Below the pieces are notes generated by a model. The model had not been told where the DNA came from and ran no database searches. It saw only the letters and a program-made list of their open reading frames with translations. The position numbers and the translations under genes were made by a program. A DNA stretch of 64,000 nucleotides from contig JAJYFL010000004.1 of the NCBI GenBank assembly GCA_021790935.1, positions 155,142 to 219,141 of the forward strand, given 5' to 3'. This document shows, piece by piece, positions 15,605 to 24,880 of the stretch. The stretch comes from a bacterium (GTDB lineage: Bacteria > Vulcanimicrobiota > Vulcanimicrobiia > Vulcanimicrobiales > Vulcanimicrobiaceae). How positions within the stretch are numbered: position 1 is the first letter of the stretch; each line of letters opens with the position of its first letter.

Positions 15605-17344
15605 TTATCGGGGATCGGCCGGTTCTCGGCGCCGGAGGTCCGGACTCTGCGGCGGCCCGATCGAGGCGTCTTCGTCGAAAAACACCCATCTGTTTCTGCC
15701 CGCATTCTTAGCCCGATAGAGCGCGCGGTCGGCCTTCTCCACCAGATCGTCGACGCTATCTCCGTCGTATGGGTACAGCGCCACGCCGACGCTCACGTAC
15801 ACGCGATGCGCCACCCCGTCGAGTACCAGAGGCTCGGCCATCGCGGCGACGAGCTTGCTCGCCAGGTCGCTCGCGTTGCTCGTGCTCTTTACGACCGGCT
15901 GCAAGATGACGAACTCGTCCCCACCGAAGCGCGCTATCGTATCGCTTTCGCGCAGCGTGACGAGCAGGCGGTCGGCCACCATCTTCAGCACGACGTCACC
16001 CACGGCGTGCCCATAGCCGTCGTTGATCTCCTTGAAGTGGTCGAGATCCAGATACATGACGGCGAATCCGTGGCCGTAGCGTTTGCTGGCCGCTAGCGTC
16101 TGCCGAATGCGATCGGCGAAAAGCACGCGATTTGGAAGCCCGGTCAACGAATCGAAAAACGCCAGGTGCTCGATTCGCCCGGCGTGCTGCGCGCGCTCCA
16201 GGATTGCGCATACGAACAGCCCCATCAACTGAATGAGCTCGCGGTCGCTCTCGTCCAGGCCGGCGGCCCGCTCGCGATGGCTAGCGAAGACGATGGCCCC
16301 GCAGGCTCGCCCGCCAACCACGAGCTTCGATGCGAACAGCGTGCGCCACGGCGGCTCGTCGAACTCGGTTACGAGTGCGGTCTGCAGATCGTCGTCCAGT
16401 AGTTGCGAGAGCGAACCTTCCATCGGCAGCAGCATCCCGGGCGCGACCGGCGGCGCCTCACCGACCGCGTTGAGAATGCGCTCCGCGCCCGCGTCGAACT
16501 CCGTGAGATACCCGTACTCGAACCCAAAGATCCGGCAGCCGAGCGCAAGCGTTTTGTCGATCTGCTCGGCCTCCGAATTGCCCTGCTCCGTGGCCACGAG
16601 GTAAAGTTCGCGCATGCGCTCGTTCTGTCGCTCGATGGCGCGTTCGGCCCGGCGCTGCGCGGCCACGTCTCTGGCAATCGCGTAGGCGCCCACAACGCGC
16701 TCGCCGTCGCGAAGCGGCACGACGTTCATGCGCACCTCGGTGCGATCGCCGTGCCGGTCCAGCAGGAGCGCGTCGAACGCCGACGCCGTGCCGCGGCTGG
16801 CCTCGCGAAATGCCTCCTCCGCCGCCGCCCGGCCCTCCGGCGCGATGAGTTCGGTCCAGGGCCGGCCGGCCACGCTCTCCGAGGCGTTTCCAGTGACGCT
16901 CTCGAGCGCCGCGTTGATGCGCACGATCGTACCGTCGGCGCCGACCGAAGCAATCGCATCGGGGTGATAGTCGAAGAGCGTACGCGCGGGTTCTCGTGGG
17001 AGACGCAGCTGCTCGAACGCTCCAAGCACTTCACCGCGGCGTTCCGCGGGCAGCCAGCAGGAGTCGACGGCTACGCTGGAACCGTCCTTACGGCGAAAGG
17101 ACGTTGCGAACCGCCGGCTGTTTCCGCGGAGCGCTGCCTGCAGCGCAGAGTCCGCCGGGCCGCGATCTCCGAGCCTTCGGTCGTCGTAACGCCTGCCCAC
17201 GAGCTCTGAGGCGGGGCTCCCCAGCAGGTCGCACGCTGCCGCGTTGACGGCCACCACGGTCCCCGCGCGATCGTAGAGGAGTATGCCGTCGGGGTTGCCG
17301 GCGTATAGCGAAGGAAGCAGCTCTCGCAGCACTTGCGCGTCCAT
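15605..17344 (-). CDS. diguanylate cyclase with PAS-PAS-GAF sensory modules
   Basis: This 579-aa protein makes cyclic di-GMP from two GTP. Domain order: PAS (about 12-115), PAS (about 118-230), a short coiled linker (RRAERAIERQNERMRELYLV), GAF (about 250-390) and GGDEF (about 400-565). The active site reads GGDEF (FGGDEFVIL). The inhibitory I-site RxxD is present five residues upstream (RESDTIARF), so product feedback is likely. There is no membrane segment or signal peptide, so it should sense a cytosolic signal. It is convergent with the MgtE-like gene and divergent from the PucR-type regulator. Confidence 0.92.
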   Translation of the reverse strand: MDAQVLRELLPSLYAGNPDGILLYDRAGTVVAVNAAACDLLGSPASELVGRRYDDRRLGDRGPADSALQAALRGNSRRFATSFRRKDGSSVAVDSCWLPAERRGEVLGAFEQLRLPREPARTLFDYHPDAIASVGADGTIVRINAALESVTGNASESVAGRPWTELIAPEGRAAAEEAFREASRGTASAFDALLLDRHGDRTEVRMNVVPLRDGERVVGAYAIARDVAAQRRAERAIERQNERMRELYLVATEQGNSEAEQIDKTLALGCRIFGFEYGYLTEFDAGAERILNAVGEAPPVAPGMLLPMEGSLSQLLDDDLQTALVTEFDEPPWRTLFASKLVVGGRACGAIVFASHRERAAGLDESDRELIQLMGLFVCAILERAQHAGRIEHLAFFDSLTGLPNRVLFADRIRQTLAASKRYGHGFAVMYLDLDHFKEINDGYGHAVGDVVLKMVADRLLVTLRESDTIARFGGDEFVILQPVVKSTSNASDLASKLVAAMAEPLVLDGVAHRVYVSVGVALYPYDGDSVDDLVEKADRALYRAKNAGRNRWVFFDEDASIGPPQSPDLRRREPADPR

Positions 17345-17386
17345 CCTGTCGAAGTGTCCGTTCGGCTCTTCGCCGAAGATGCCGGT

Positions 17387-18589
17387 ATGACCGCCGAGGA
17401 CCTCGTCGCGTTCGCCGAGAGTCTGGCCCGTATCGCCGCCGACGGCGGCGGTGCCACGGCCTTGGCCGCCCAGCTCGCTCGGCGGACCGGCGTCGGAGTT
17501 CTCGTCGAGGACGCGCAGTGGCGGAGGCTAGCCGCCGCGGGCCCCGCGGCCGGGGTGCCCGGAACCGTTCGCGACCTGTTGGCGGCGGCGGCCGCACCTA
17601 CGCCCTCCATCCAGCGCCTGATCGACGGCCGCGCCGGGCGCGCGCTCTCCATTCGGGCAGGCGAAGCGCATCTCGGCTACCTCTCCATCTTCCCGAGCGA
17701 TCCCTCGCAGCAGCCCGCCGACGGCGAGTTCGATACGCTCGAACACGCGATGCGCTTGACGGCGTCGGCCATCGCGCTGGAGCTGGCGCGCGGCCCGGCC
17801 GGGGGACGGGGGTCGAGCCGAACCTTTTGGGAGCAGCTCGAAGCGCGCGCCTACCACGATGCGACGGCCGCCCGCGACGACGCCGCGGCACGCGGAATCG
17901 TGCTCGCAACGCACTACGTCGCGATCGATATCGAGCCGGAATCCACCGTCGAGATGCGCGCCGCGGCCGAGCGCGCCGAGGTTCGGTCGCTGGCGCGCGA
18001 GGCCTTTCACGGCGGCGAGGCGGATCTCGGCGCGCTCGAGCGCGGGGCATCGCTCCTCTTCTTCGTTCCCTGCAACCGCGAGATCGATGCCGCCAACGCG
18101 CGCACCGCCGCTGCCCTGCTGCCGCGCGGGCTCGCGAAGAGAGCCGAGCACCTGCGGATCGGCGGCGGCGTCGGCAGCCGCGTCCCGCTGCTCTCACTGC
18201 ACCGGTCGATCGAACAAGCCGCCGCCGCACTCGCCATCGCACGGCGCATCTTCGGCGCCGGACGCGTGGCGGTCTACGAGGATCTCGGCGCATACCCGCT
18301 CCTACTCGAGGGTGCCGGGATGCCGGCGCTTCAGGAGTTCGCGCGGCGCACGCTCGCACCGCTACGCGCCTACGACGAGAAGCACCAGACCGAACTCGAG
18401 CGTACGCTCAAGCGCTACTTCGCCGCGCGACAGAACGTGAAGGTCGCGGCCGCCGAGCTCAACGTCCATCGGCACACGGTCCTCTACCGCTTGCGCCAGA
18501 TCAACGAAATCTGCAGTTGCACGCTAGACGATATTCACGATCAACTCACTTTCCGAATGGCGGTAGCAATCGATGCACTCAACGGATAG
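17387..18589 (+). CDS. PucR/CdaR-type transcriptional regulator
   Basis: This 400-aa regulator has a GAF-like N-terminal half (about 1-150), a GGDEF-like degenerate domain found in the CdaR/PucR family (about 165-310), and a C-terminal helix-turn-helix. The HTH shows the family signature: L-x-x-T-L-x-x-Y-F-A-A-R-Q-N, then AAAELNVHRHTVLYRLRQI. Such proteins usually activate purine, amine or sugar-acid catabolism genes. ATG 17387 is preferred over an upstream start that would overlap the divergent cyclase gene. Its 3' end overlaps the glutamine-synthetase-like gene by 17 bp, so it probably co-transcribes with and controls that gene. Confidence 0.85.
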   Translation: MTAEDLVAFAESLARIAADGGGATALAAQLARRTGVGVLVEDAQWRRLAAAGPAAGVPGTVRDLLAAAAAPTPSIQRLIDGRAGRALSIRAGEAHLGYLSIFPSDPSQQPADGEFDTLEHAMRLTASAIALELARGPAGGRGSSRTFWEQLEARAYHDATAARDDAAARGIVLATHYVAIDIEPESTVEMRAAAERAEVRSLAREAFHGGEADLGALERGASLLFFVPCNREIDAANARTAAALLPRGLAKRAEHLRIGGGVGSRVPLLSLHRSIEQAAAALAIARRIFGAGRVAVYEDLGAYPLLLEGAGMPALQEFARRTLAPLRAYDEKHQTELERTLKRYFAARQNVKVAAAELNVHRHTVLYRLRQINEICSCTLDDIHDQLTFRMAVAIDALNG

Positions 18590-19895
18590 CGGCTACAAGC
18601 GCCCGGCAGCCAAGCGCGACGCGCTCAAGATCGCGAAAGAGCGCAACGTCCGGTTCGTGCGGCTCGTTTTCGCCGATATCCTCGGCGTCAGCAAGAACGT
18701 CTCTATTCCCGCAGGCGAACTCGACGCCGCACTCGACGGCAAGGTTACCTTCGACGGCGGCTCGATCGACGGGTTCGTGCGCGGCGAGGAACTCGACATG
18801 GTGCTGCGCCCCGACCCATCGACGTTCGCGCTCTACCCGTGGGCGAGCGGTGACGGAACCGAGGCGCGCTTGCTCTGCGATATCTCGATGCCCGACGGCT
18901 CTCCCTTTGAAGGGTGCCCGCGCACCACGCTCAAGCGAGCCGTCGAGGAATCGCGCGCGACGCTCCCCGATGCCGCTGCCGGCTTGGAGGTCGAGTTCTA
19001 TCTCTTCGAGTCGCACGAAAGCGAGTACGGTTCGACGCGGACCGCCGATGTCGGCTCCTACTTCGATTTCTCCGCCAACGACCGCGGTGAGGACGCTCGC
19101 AACGCCATCGTCGCGGCCCTGCAGTCGATGGGGGTCGCCGTCGCCAGCGCCCACCACGAACACGGGCCCGGACAGCACGAGATCGACTTCGCAGCGGGAA
19201 CGTTGCTGGAGGCCGCGGACAACCTCCTCACGCTGCGCACGATCGCCAAGCACGTTGCGGCGCGGTACGGTCTGGACGCCACCTTCATGCCCAAGCCGTT
19301 GGAAGACCGCGCCGGGAGCGGCCTGCACGTCGATTTCCAGATGGAGGCGCCGGAGGCAGAACTCGACGATCTCACGCTCTACTTTGTCGGCGGACTGCTT
19401 GCGCACGCTCCGGCGGCGACGGCGATATGCAACGCCACGGTCAACTCGTACAAGCGGCTGGTCGCCGCATGGGACGCACCGATCTACACCGTTTGGTCGC
19501 AGCGCAGCGCCAACGCGCTCGTGCGCGTTCCTGCGGCGCACGGGCCCTCGCACGTGGAGATACGCAGCCCCGATCCGGCGTGCAACCCGTACCTCGCGCT
19601 CGCCGTGCTCCTGCGCGCGGGCATCGACGGCATCGCGTGCCGAACGCTCCCAGGCGATCCGCTCGTCGGTTCTACGTACGAGCTTTCCGAAGGCGAGCGC
19701 CACGAGCGCGGCATCGGCACGTTGCCAAAATCGCTGCGCCAAGCGATCGTGGAACTCGACCGGGATCGGGTCGTGCGCGCCGCATTGGGCGATCACGTCT
19801 ATCACGCGTTTCGCGACGCGAAACTCGCCGAGTACGAGCGTTACCGCCGGGCCGTCCACCCGTGGGAGCACCGCGCCTACCTGCGGCTCTATTAA
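18573..19895 (+). CDS. type I glutamine-synthetase-like ligase
   Basis: The 440-aa length and motif order match GlnA type I: beta-grasp DGGSIDGFVRGEELDMVLRP, metal ligands in GLEVEFYLFE, the HHEHGPGQHEIDF block, GSGLH, NATVNSYKRLV, and RSPDPACNPYLA. Two positions differ from classical enzymes. The residue two after the GSG-x-H histidine is Asp rather than the usual His or Asn. The normally strict NRS before the I-R-V-P strand reads SAN, so the Arg that contacts ATP phosphates appears replaced. The adenylylation tyrosine region is absent. It may therefore be a gamma-glutamyl-amine or polyamine ligase rather than an ammonia-assimilating GlnA. Its position behind a PucR-type regulator and beside a decarboxylase supports an amine role. 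Confidence 0.8.
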   Translation: MHSTDSGYKRPAAKRDALKIAKERNVRFVRLVFADILGVSKNVSIPAGELDAALDGKVTFDGGSIDGFVRGEELDMVLRPDPSTFALYPWASGDGTEARLLCDISMPDGSPFEGCPRTTLKRAVEESRATLPDAAAGLEVEFYLFESHESEYGSTRTADVGSYFDFSANDRGEDARNAIVAALQSMGVAVASAHHEHGPGQHEIDFAAGTLLEAADNLLTLRTIAKHVAARYGLDATFMPKPLEDRAGSGLHVDFQMEAPEAELDDLTLYFVGGLLAHAPAATAICNATVNSYKRLVAAWDAPIYTVWSQRSANALVRVPAAHGPSHVEIRSPDPACNPYLALAVLLRAGIDGIACRTLPGDPLVGSTYELSEGERHERGIGTLPKSLRQAIVELDRDRVVRAALGDHVYHAFRDAKLAEYERYRRAVHPWEHRAYLRLY

Positions 19896-19902
19896 CGGGC
19901 TG

Positions 19903-21327
19903 CTAAGCCGCTCGCGCGGCCTCGCGCAGGATCCCCCACGCCGCCCGCACGTCATCGCTCGTCGTCTGCACGTTGCCGATGGCCATGCGTAGCGCGAAGG
20001 CTCCGTTGATCTTCGTATGCGAAACGAACATCTCGCCGCTCGCATTGACCGTCTCCATGATCCGCTCGTTCAGCGCGTCGGCGGCGGCCAGCCCCGAGGC
20101 CGTGGCGGGATCGAGTTCCGGCGGGCGGTACCGGAAGCACACCACGGAGAATGGATGCGGCGCGAGCACCTCCCAACCCGGTTCGTCCGCGATCCATCGC
20201 GCTAGTTCTTGCGCGAGCGCGACGTGCGCGCGCAAGCGTTCGCGAATCCCTTCGGCTCCCAAATGACGCAACACGAACCACAGTTTGAGCGCGCGGAAGC
20301 GGCGCCCCAGCTGTAGGCCGTAATCCATGTAGTTTCGCACGCCGTGCTCGGGAGTTCGCAGATACTCGGGAACCAAACTAAAGGTGCGGCGCAGCATCTC
20401 GGGGTCGCGAACGTAGAGCGCCGAGCAGTCCATCGGCGTGAAGAGCCACTTGTGCGGGTTTACGACGATCGAATCGGCGCGTTCGACGCCATCGAGCACC
20501 GCGCGAAACTCCGGCACGATGGCGGCCGCGCCCGCATAGGCCGCATCGACGTGCAGCCATACGCCGTAGCGCTCGGCGATCGGCGCAATGCGCTGGACCG
20601 GGTCGCGCGCGGTCGTCGAGGTCGTGCCGACGGTCGCGACGACGCACATCGCCTTGTATCCCGCTGCGGCGTCGACCGCGAGCGCCCGGTCGAGCTCCTC
20701 CGGATCCATCGCGAACTCGCTATCGCACGGCACGCGCACGACGTTGTCGCGCCCGATCCCGAGAGCGATCGCGCCCTTTTCGATATGCGAGTGCGTGTGT
20801 TCGGTGACGTAGACGCGCAGCACCGGCAGATCGCGGCCAGCCATTCCTGCCTCTCGGATACCGAGGTCCAGCGATTCGCGGGCCGCAGCCAACGCCGTGA
20901 AGCCTCCGACCGAAGCGGTATCGTAGATGATACCGGTAAAGCGGTCCGGCAAACCGAGCAGCCGCCCGAGCCAGCGCATGACGACCTCCTCGAGCTCGGT
21001 CGCCGCCGGGGAGGTGCGCCAAAGCATCGCCTTCACATCCAGCGCGGCGGCCAAGGCCTCGGCGGCGATACCGGCCGGCGTGGCGCTCGTGGCGAAATAC
21101 GCGAAGAAGCGCGGATGGTTCCAATGCGTGATACCGGGCATGACGATCCGCTCGAAATCCGCCACGATCGCCTCGAACGGCTCCGGGCTTTCGGGGGCGC
21201 TCTCCGGCAGCAGTGCGGCCACCTCGCCCGGCCGCATCTTCGAGAGCACCGGATACTCCCGCACGTTCGCCAAATATCGCTCTATCCAGCGGGCAGCAAT
21301 CGCGCACTCGTTATCGAACGTATCCAT
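19903..21327 (-). CDS. group II PLP-dependent (aromatic amino acid) decarboxylase
   Basis: This 474-aa enzyme belongs to the aromatic-L-amino-acid/glutamate decarboxylase family. The PLP lysine is in VVNPHKWLFTPMDCSALYVR (about residues 295-314). The preceding HVDAAYAG carries the PLP-contact Asp, and VTEHTHSHIEKGA carries the ring-stacking His. The N-terminal HWNHPRFFAYF block is diagnostic. Substrates in the family include Dopa, tryptophan and tyrosine; product would be an amine plus CO2. It is convergent with the GS-like gene (8 bp between stops), so the amine could feed a gamma-glutamyl ligase, which is inference. Confidence 0.9.
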   Translation of the reverse strand: MDTFDNECAIAARWIERYLANVREYPVLSKMRPGEVAALLPESAPESPEPFEAIVADFERIVMPGITHWNHPRFFAYFATSATPAGIAAEALAAALDVKAMLWRTSPAATELEEVVMRWLGRLLGLPDRFTGIIYDTASVGGFTALAAARESLDLGIREAGMAGRDLPVLRVYVTEHTHSHIEKGAIALGIGRDNVVRVPCDSEFAMDPEELDRALAVDAAAGYKAMCVVATVGTTSTTARDPVQRIAPIAERYGVWLHVDAAYAGAAAIVPEFRAVLDGVERADSIVVNPHKWLFTPMDCSALYVRDPEMLRRTFSLVPEYLRTPEHGVRNYMDYGLQLGRRFRALKLWFVLRHLGAEGIRERLRAHVALAQELARWIADEPGWEVLAPHPFSVVCFRYRPPELDPATASGLAAADALNERIMETVNASGEMFVSHTKINGAFALRMAIGNVQTTSDDVRAAWGILREAARAA

Positions 21328-21374
21328 GCAGGGTTTCTTATTTTTGCATCCTTTCAGGGGGTCCCGCCGTAACG

Positions 21375-22409
21375 ATGAAGTACCGAACGTATCCGAACAC
21401 CGACCTGACGGTCAGCGAGATCGGCTTTGGGCTCTGGACGACCGCCACCGATTGGTGGGGCGGGATCTCAGACTCGCAAGCGGTCGCTATGCTGCAGGAG
21501 GCGCGGGATCTGGGCATCACCCTCTTCGACGCGGCCGATGTCTACGGCAACGGTCGCAGCGAAGAGCAGCTCGCCGCCGCCTTCAAGCACTGCCGCGACG
21601 AGGTCGTCTATGCAACGAAGTTCGGTTACGATTTTTACAACAACGGCAGCACCAGACGTGGAGAACGCGAACTGCCGCAGGATTTTTCGCCCGAGTTCGT
21701 GCGCTTTGCCTTGGAAGGGTCGCTACGCCGCCTACAGACCGATCGCATCGACATCTACCAGGTCCATAACGCGCGCCTCGAACACATCCTCGACGACCGG
21801 CTCTTCGACGTGCTCGAAGCGCTCAAACGAGAGGGCAAGATCCGTATGTACGGGGTCGCGCTCGGACCGGCGATCGGCTGGCTCTACGAAGGCGTCGACG
21901 CGGCCAAGCTGCGCAACGTCTCGAGCCTCCAGATCATTTGGAACATCCTCGAGCAGTTCCCCGGGAACCGGCAGATCGAAGCGGCCCGCGAAGCCGGGGC
22001 CGATACCGGCTACATGATTCGCGTTCCGCATTCCAGCGGCATGCTCGAGGGCCACTACACCGCCGAGACGGTCTTCCCGGAGGGCGACCACCGCCGCCAT
22101 CGTCCCAAACACTGGCTCCTCAACGGCGTGCGCAAAGTCGAAGCGTTGCGTTTTCTCGAGCGGCCCGACCGTACGCTCGGGCAAGCCGCCGAACAGTGGC
22201 TGCTCGCCGAACCGCGCGTCATGACGGTGCTGCCGAACATCTACAACCACGAGCAGCTGCGGGAGTTCGCGAAAGCGCCCGAGACGCCGGCGCTCACGCA
22301 AGACGAACTCGACCGCGTCGCCGAGCTCTGCGCGGCCAACTTCGGCATCGACGACGAGCCGCCGGGAGCGTTCAAGGGCACGATGGCGCGCGACGAAGCC
22401 GCCGTATGA
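21375..22409 (+). CDS. aldo/keto reductase
   Basis: This 344-aa NADPH-dependent oxidoreductase has the family motifs [34 protein letters not shown] (catalytic Asp, Tyr), ATKFGYDF (Lys), and RIDIYQVHN (His region). The TIM-barrel continues with [12 protein letters not shown] and a C-terminal helical segment. It likely reduces or oxidises a carbonyl metabolite in the cytosol. ATG 21375 matches the usual start before [17 protein letters not shown]. It shares a 4-bp ATGA overlap with ridA and is divergent from the decarboxylase (47-bp spacer). It may process the aldehyde formed from the amine; this is inference. Confidence 0.9.
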   Translation: MKYRTYPNTDLTVSEIGFGLWTTATDWWGGISDSQAVAMLQEARDLGITLFDAADVYGNGRSEEQLAAAFKHCRDEVVYATKFGYDFYNNGSTRRGERELPQDFSPEFVRFALEGSLRRLQTDRIDIYQVHNARLEHILDDRLFDVLEALKREGKIRMYGVALGPAIGWLYEGVDAAKLRNVSSLQIIWNILEQFPGNRQIEAAREAGADTGYMIRVPHSSGMLEGHYTAETVFPEGDHRRHRPKHWLLNGVRKVEALRFLERPDRTLGQAAEQWLLAEPRVMTVLPNIYNHEQLREFAKAPETPALTQDELDRVAELCAANFGIDDEPPGAFKGTMARDEAAV

Positions 22410-22795
22410 TGGAGGCCATCCGCTCGAACGGCGCGCCCGCGCCGATCGGACCGTACAGCCAGGCGATCCGCAGCGGCGGCGATCTCTATTGCAGCGGGCA
22501 GATAGCGCTCGATCCCGAGACGAGCGATCTCATCGCCGGCGACGTCTCCGAGCAGACCGATCGCGCTTTGCGCAATCTCGGCGCGGTACTCGAAGCTGCC
22601 GGCATGGATCTCGGCAACGTCGTCAAGACGACGATCTTTCTGGTCGACATGAACGACTTCGCCGCCGTCAATGCCGTCTACGCGCGTTACTTCGAACGCA
22701 CGAAGCCCGCGCGCTCGACCGTTGCGGTGGCGGCACTTCCCAAAGGCGCTCGCGTCGAGATCGAGGCGCTAGCGCGCTCCGCTACGGCTTCTTAA
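22406..22795 (+). CDS. ridA: RidA/YjgF-family enamine/imine deaminase
   Basis: The 129-aa size and motifs ([22 protein letters not shown], residues 9-30; [40 protein letters not shown], residues 101-120) are those of RidA. The Arg that positions the substrate carboxylate is conserved in PARSTV. These trimers hydrolyse reactive enamine/imine intermediates made by PLP enzymes. It is translationally coupled to the aldo/keto reductase (ATGA) and sits one operon away from a PLP decarboxylase, which fits. Its last 14 bp overlap the convergent TPR gene. Confidence 0.93.
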   Translation: MMEAIRSNGAPAPIGPYSQAIRSGGDLYCSGQIALDPETSDLIAGDVSEQTDRALRNLGAVLEAAGMDLGNVVKTTIFLVDMNDFAAVNAVYARYFERTKPARSTVAVAALPKGARVEIEALARSATAS

Positions 22796-23972
22796 CCGGC
22801 GGCGGCTGCATGCGCGCGAGCCGAGCTTGAGCGATGCGCCGAACGTCCGGGTCCGCAGAGCCGGTTGCCGCCTTGAATTCCGAGAGCGCGAGCGCCACTT
22901 TGCCTTGGTCCGCGTACGCCTTCCCCAGCAGGAAGTGAAGGCGCCCGTCGTCGGGGGCGACTGCGAGTCCCTTGAGCAGCGCCGATTCGGCGAGCGCATA
23001 GAGTTTGTGTTGCTGGTACTCCCAACCAAGATCGATGTAGGCATCTACGGAGTACGGGTAGACGGTCAGCGCCTCGACGTAGTACCTTATCGCACGCCTC
23101 CAGTCGCCGCGCGAATCGGCGAGATAACCAAAATTCACCAGCGCCTCGGGGCGTTCCGGGCGCAGACCGTGCGCTACGACCAGCGCCGCTTGAGCTTTGT
23201 CGAGCCGGTTCTCCTCGAGATACGCGGCGCCGAGATTGACGATGCACGAGTACCCGCGCGGTGCTTGCGCACGGCAGCGCTTGAAGTAACCGACGGCCTT
23301 GGCATAATCCATCTCGTCCAGATACGAGAGCCCGAGCCCATTGAGCGCCAGCAGCGAGTTGGGCGCGTTATCCATCGCCCGCTTGAAATACAGAATCGCC
23401 AGATCCGGGCGGTACAGCGCGCGGTAGACCTGCGCGAGCTGGATCTGCGCGTTCGGATCGGCCGGATACGCCGAGGCTTCACGTTTTGCCTCGAACACGT
23501 ATTCCGCAAGGTCGCCTTTGCGCTCGTGCAAGCGCACGAGATTGGGGACCGAATCGGTGCCGGGCAGGCTGAGGTCGAATTGGCGTATCGCGGCGTCGAT
23601 GCGGTTCTCGGTCGCGTATACCGAACCCAACCGGTTGTGCGTCTCGCGATCGTTCGGATGGCGTGCGAGGATCGCTTTGTAGGCTGCCTCGGCGTGTGGG
23701 AAATCCCCCTGGCGATAATAGAGATCGCCCAGCAGGCGAGCGGGACCCGACTGGTCTGGATGTGCGGCGACGTACAGCGCGAGCAGTCGGACTGCTTTCC
23801 CCAGGTTACCCTCTGCGACGAATCCGCGCGCTTGCAGCATTGCGGCACTCGGTTCCGACGGCATATGGATGACGATCGGCGGGTTCACCTCGACCTGAGC
23901 GGCCGGAGCCGCGACCGGCAGAACGGCCGCCGCCAGCGCCGCCAAGATTGCCAAACGAAGAGACTTACGCAT
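22782..23972 (-). CDS. exported TPR-repeat protein
   Basis: This 396-aa protein has a signal peptide ([20 protein letters not shown], about residues 1-25) followed by about nine tetratricopeptide repeats covering the rest. Typical repeats are [40 protein letters not shown] and [26 protein letters not shown] lies at ideal distance before ATG 23972. TPR solenoids bind proteins; in the periplasm they often serve outer-membrane assembly or secretion. It lies close to the large exported-protein operon, but in a different orientation relative to the small genes between them. The specific partner is not identifiable. Confidence 0.8.
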   Translation of the reverse strand: MRKSLRLAILAALAAAVLPVAAPAAQVEVNPPIVIHMPSEPSAAMLQARGFVAEGNLGKAVRLLALYVAAHPDQSGPARLLGDLYYRQGDFPHAEAAYKAILARHPNDRETHNRLGSVYATENRIDAAIRQFDLSLPGTDSVPNLVRLHERKGDLAEYVFEAKREASAYPADPNAQIQLAQVYRALYRPDLAILYFKRAMDNAPNSLLALNGLGLSYLDEMDYAKAVGYFKRCRAQAPRGYSCIVNLGAAYLEENRLDKAQAALVVAHGLRPERPEALVNFGYLADSRGDWRRAIRYYVEALTVYPYSVDAYIDLGWEYQQHKLYALAESALLKGLAVAPDDGRLHFLLGKAYADQGKVALALSEFKAATGSADPDVRRIAQARLARMQPPPVKKP

Positions 23973-24081
23973 CGGTCGCCTCCTCCGCTTCTCCCGGAGA
24001 ACTCCGCTACCTGAAGGATTCTACACCAAAGCGCGGATGCCCACGCGGAGCCGGTGGCCGCCGCATGGAACTCCCCCGACT

Positions 24082-24432
24082 ATGCCGCAGGCAGAGTTGC
24101 TCGGATTGGGCGGCGCCTTTATCGCGGGCGTCGTATTCGTGGTGGTCGCCGCGTGGCCGCGCCGGGCCGCGGTAGGCGACCTCCCGCCCGATCTCGGCGC
24201 ACCGCCCGAAGATATTTACTGGCCGCTGCTGCTGGGAACGGGCGAGCGGAGCTTCGAACCGAGCATGCGCCTGCGCATTATCATCGAGCTCGGCAGGCGC
24301 GGCGAAGAATGGTGCGTCCCGGTGCTGCTCTGCGCGAGAGAACAGGAGCACGACCCGGCTCTGCTCGCCGCTATCGACCGCGCGCTGGGACCGGTCGGGC
24401 GGCCGGTCTTCGCGCCGCCGCCTGCACGGTGA
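24082..24432 (+). CDS. small membrane-anchored hypothetical protein (116 aa)
   Basis: ATG 24082 opens a frame with one N-terminal membrane helix (LLGLGGAFIAGVVFVVVAAW) and a cytosolic helical part. The latter has RLRIIIELGRRGEEWCVPVL and PALLAAIDRAL, which look like one or two HEAT-like helices. It is 7 nt from the next gene on the same strand. No family recognised. Confidence 0.6.
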   Translation: MPQAELLGLGGAFIAGVVFVVVAAWPRRAAVGDLPPDLGAPPEDIYWPLLLGTGERSFEPSMRLRIIIELGRRGEEWCVPVLLCAREQEHDPALLAAIDRALGPVGRPVFAPPPAR

Positions 24433-24439
24433 ACGCGCC

Positions 24440-24880
24440 GTGACGGCCGTCACGTACTACCTCGCAGCGGCGAGTGCGGGCGCGTACGCCGCCGGAGCGC
24501 TCCTCGTCATCGCGGGACGCTGGCGGATCTCGCTCCGAGCGCCGCAGCTCGTGCTTCCGGCGATCGCCTTCTTCCTGCTCGACCGCTACGTGAGCGAGGG
24601 CCGCGCCGTCACCTCGATCCTCGCCGCAGCTTTGCTCGCGGCCTCGCTGCTCTCGATCGCTTCGCGCCCGCCGCGCTCGATGCTCGCGGCGATCTTCGCC
24701 GTCGCGCTGGTCGCGACGATGCTGGACGTCGTGGTCGCGGGGTTCTTCAACTACACCGACGCGGGCGCGTTGCGCGCGGCGGTTCCCGTTCTGCTTGCGA
24801 TTCCGGCATTCGCCGCCGCCGTGGCGGCGCTCTTGGCGATCACTTCCCCCATCCGAAGATACGGTCGATCAGAGTCGTGA
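24440..24880 (+). CDS. hypothetical integral membrane protein (146 aa)
   Basis: The GTG start at 24440 gives a protein made almost entirely of membrane helices, about five (near residues 5-27, 35-50, 57-74, 79-105, 110-135). It is coupled to the preceding small membrane protein with a 7-nt spacer, so the two probably act together. Its 3' end overlaps the convergent barrel gene by 41 bp. No motif points to a function. Confidence 0.6.
   Translation: MTAVTYYLAAASAGAYAAGALLVIAGRWRISLRAPQLVLPAIAFFLLDRYVSEGRAVTSILAAALLAASLLSIASRPPRSMLAAIFAVALVATMLDVVVAGFFNYTDAGALRAAVPVLLAIPAFAAAVAALLAITSPIRRYGRSES

Noticed and set aside
18579-20045. A 488-codon minus-strand frame opposite the GS-like gene
   Set aside because: Shadow frame; the plus strand encodes a recognisable ligase with conserved motif order.
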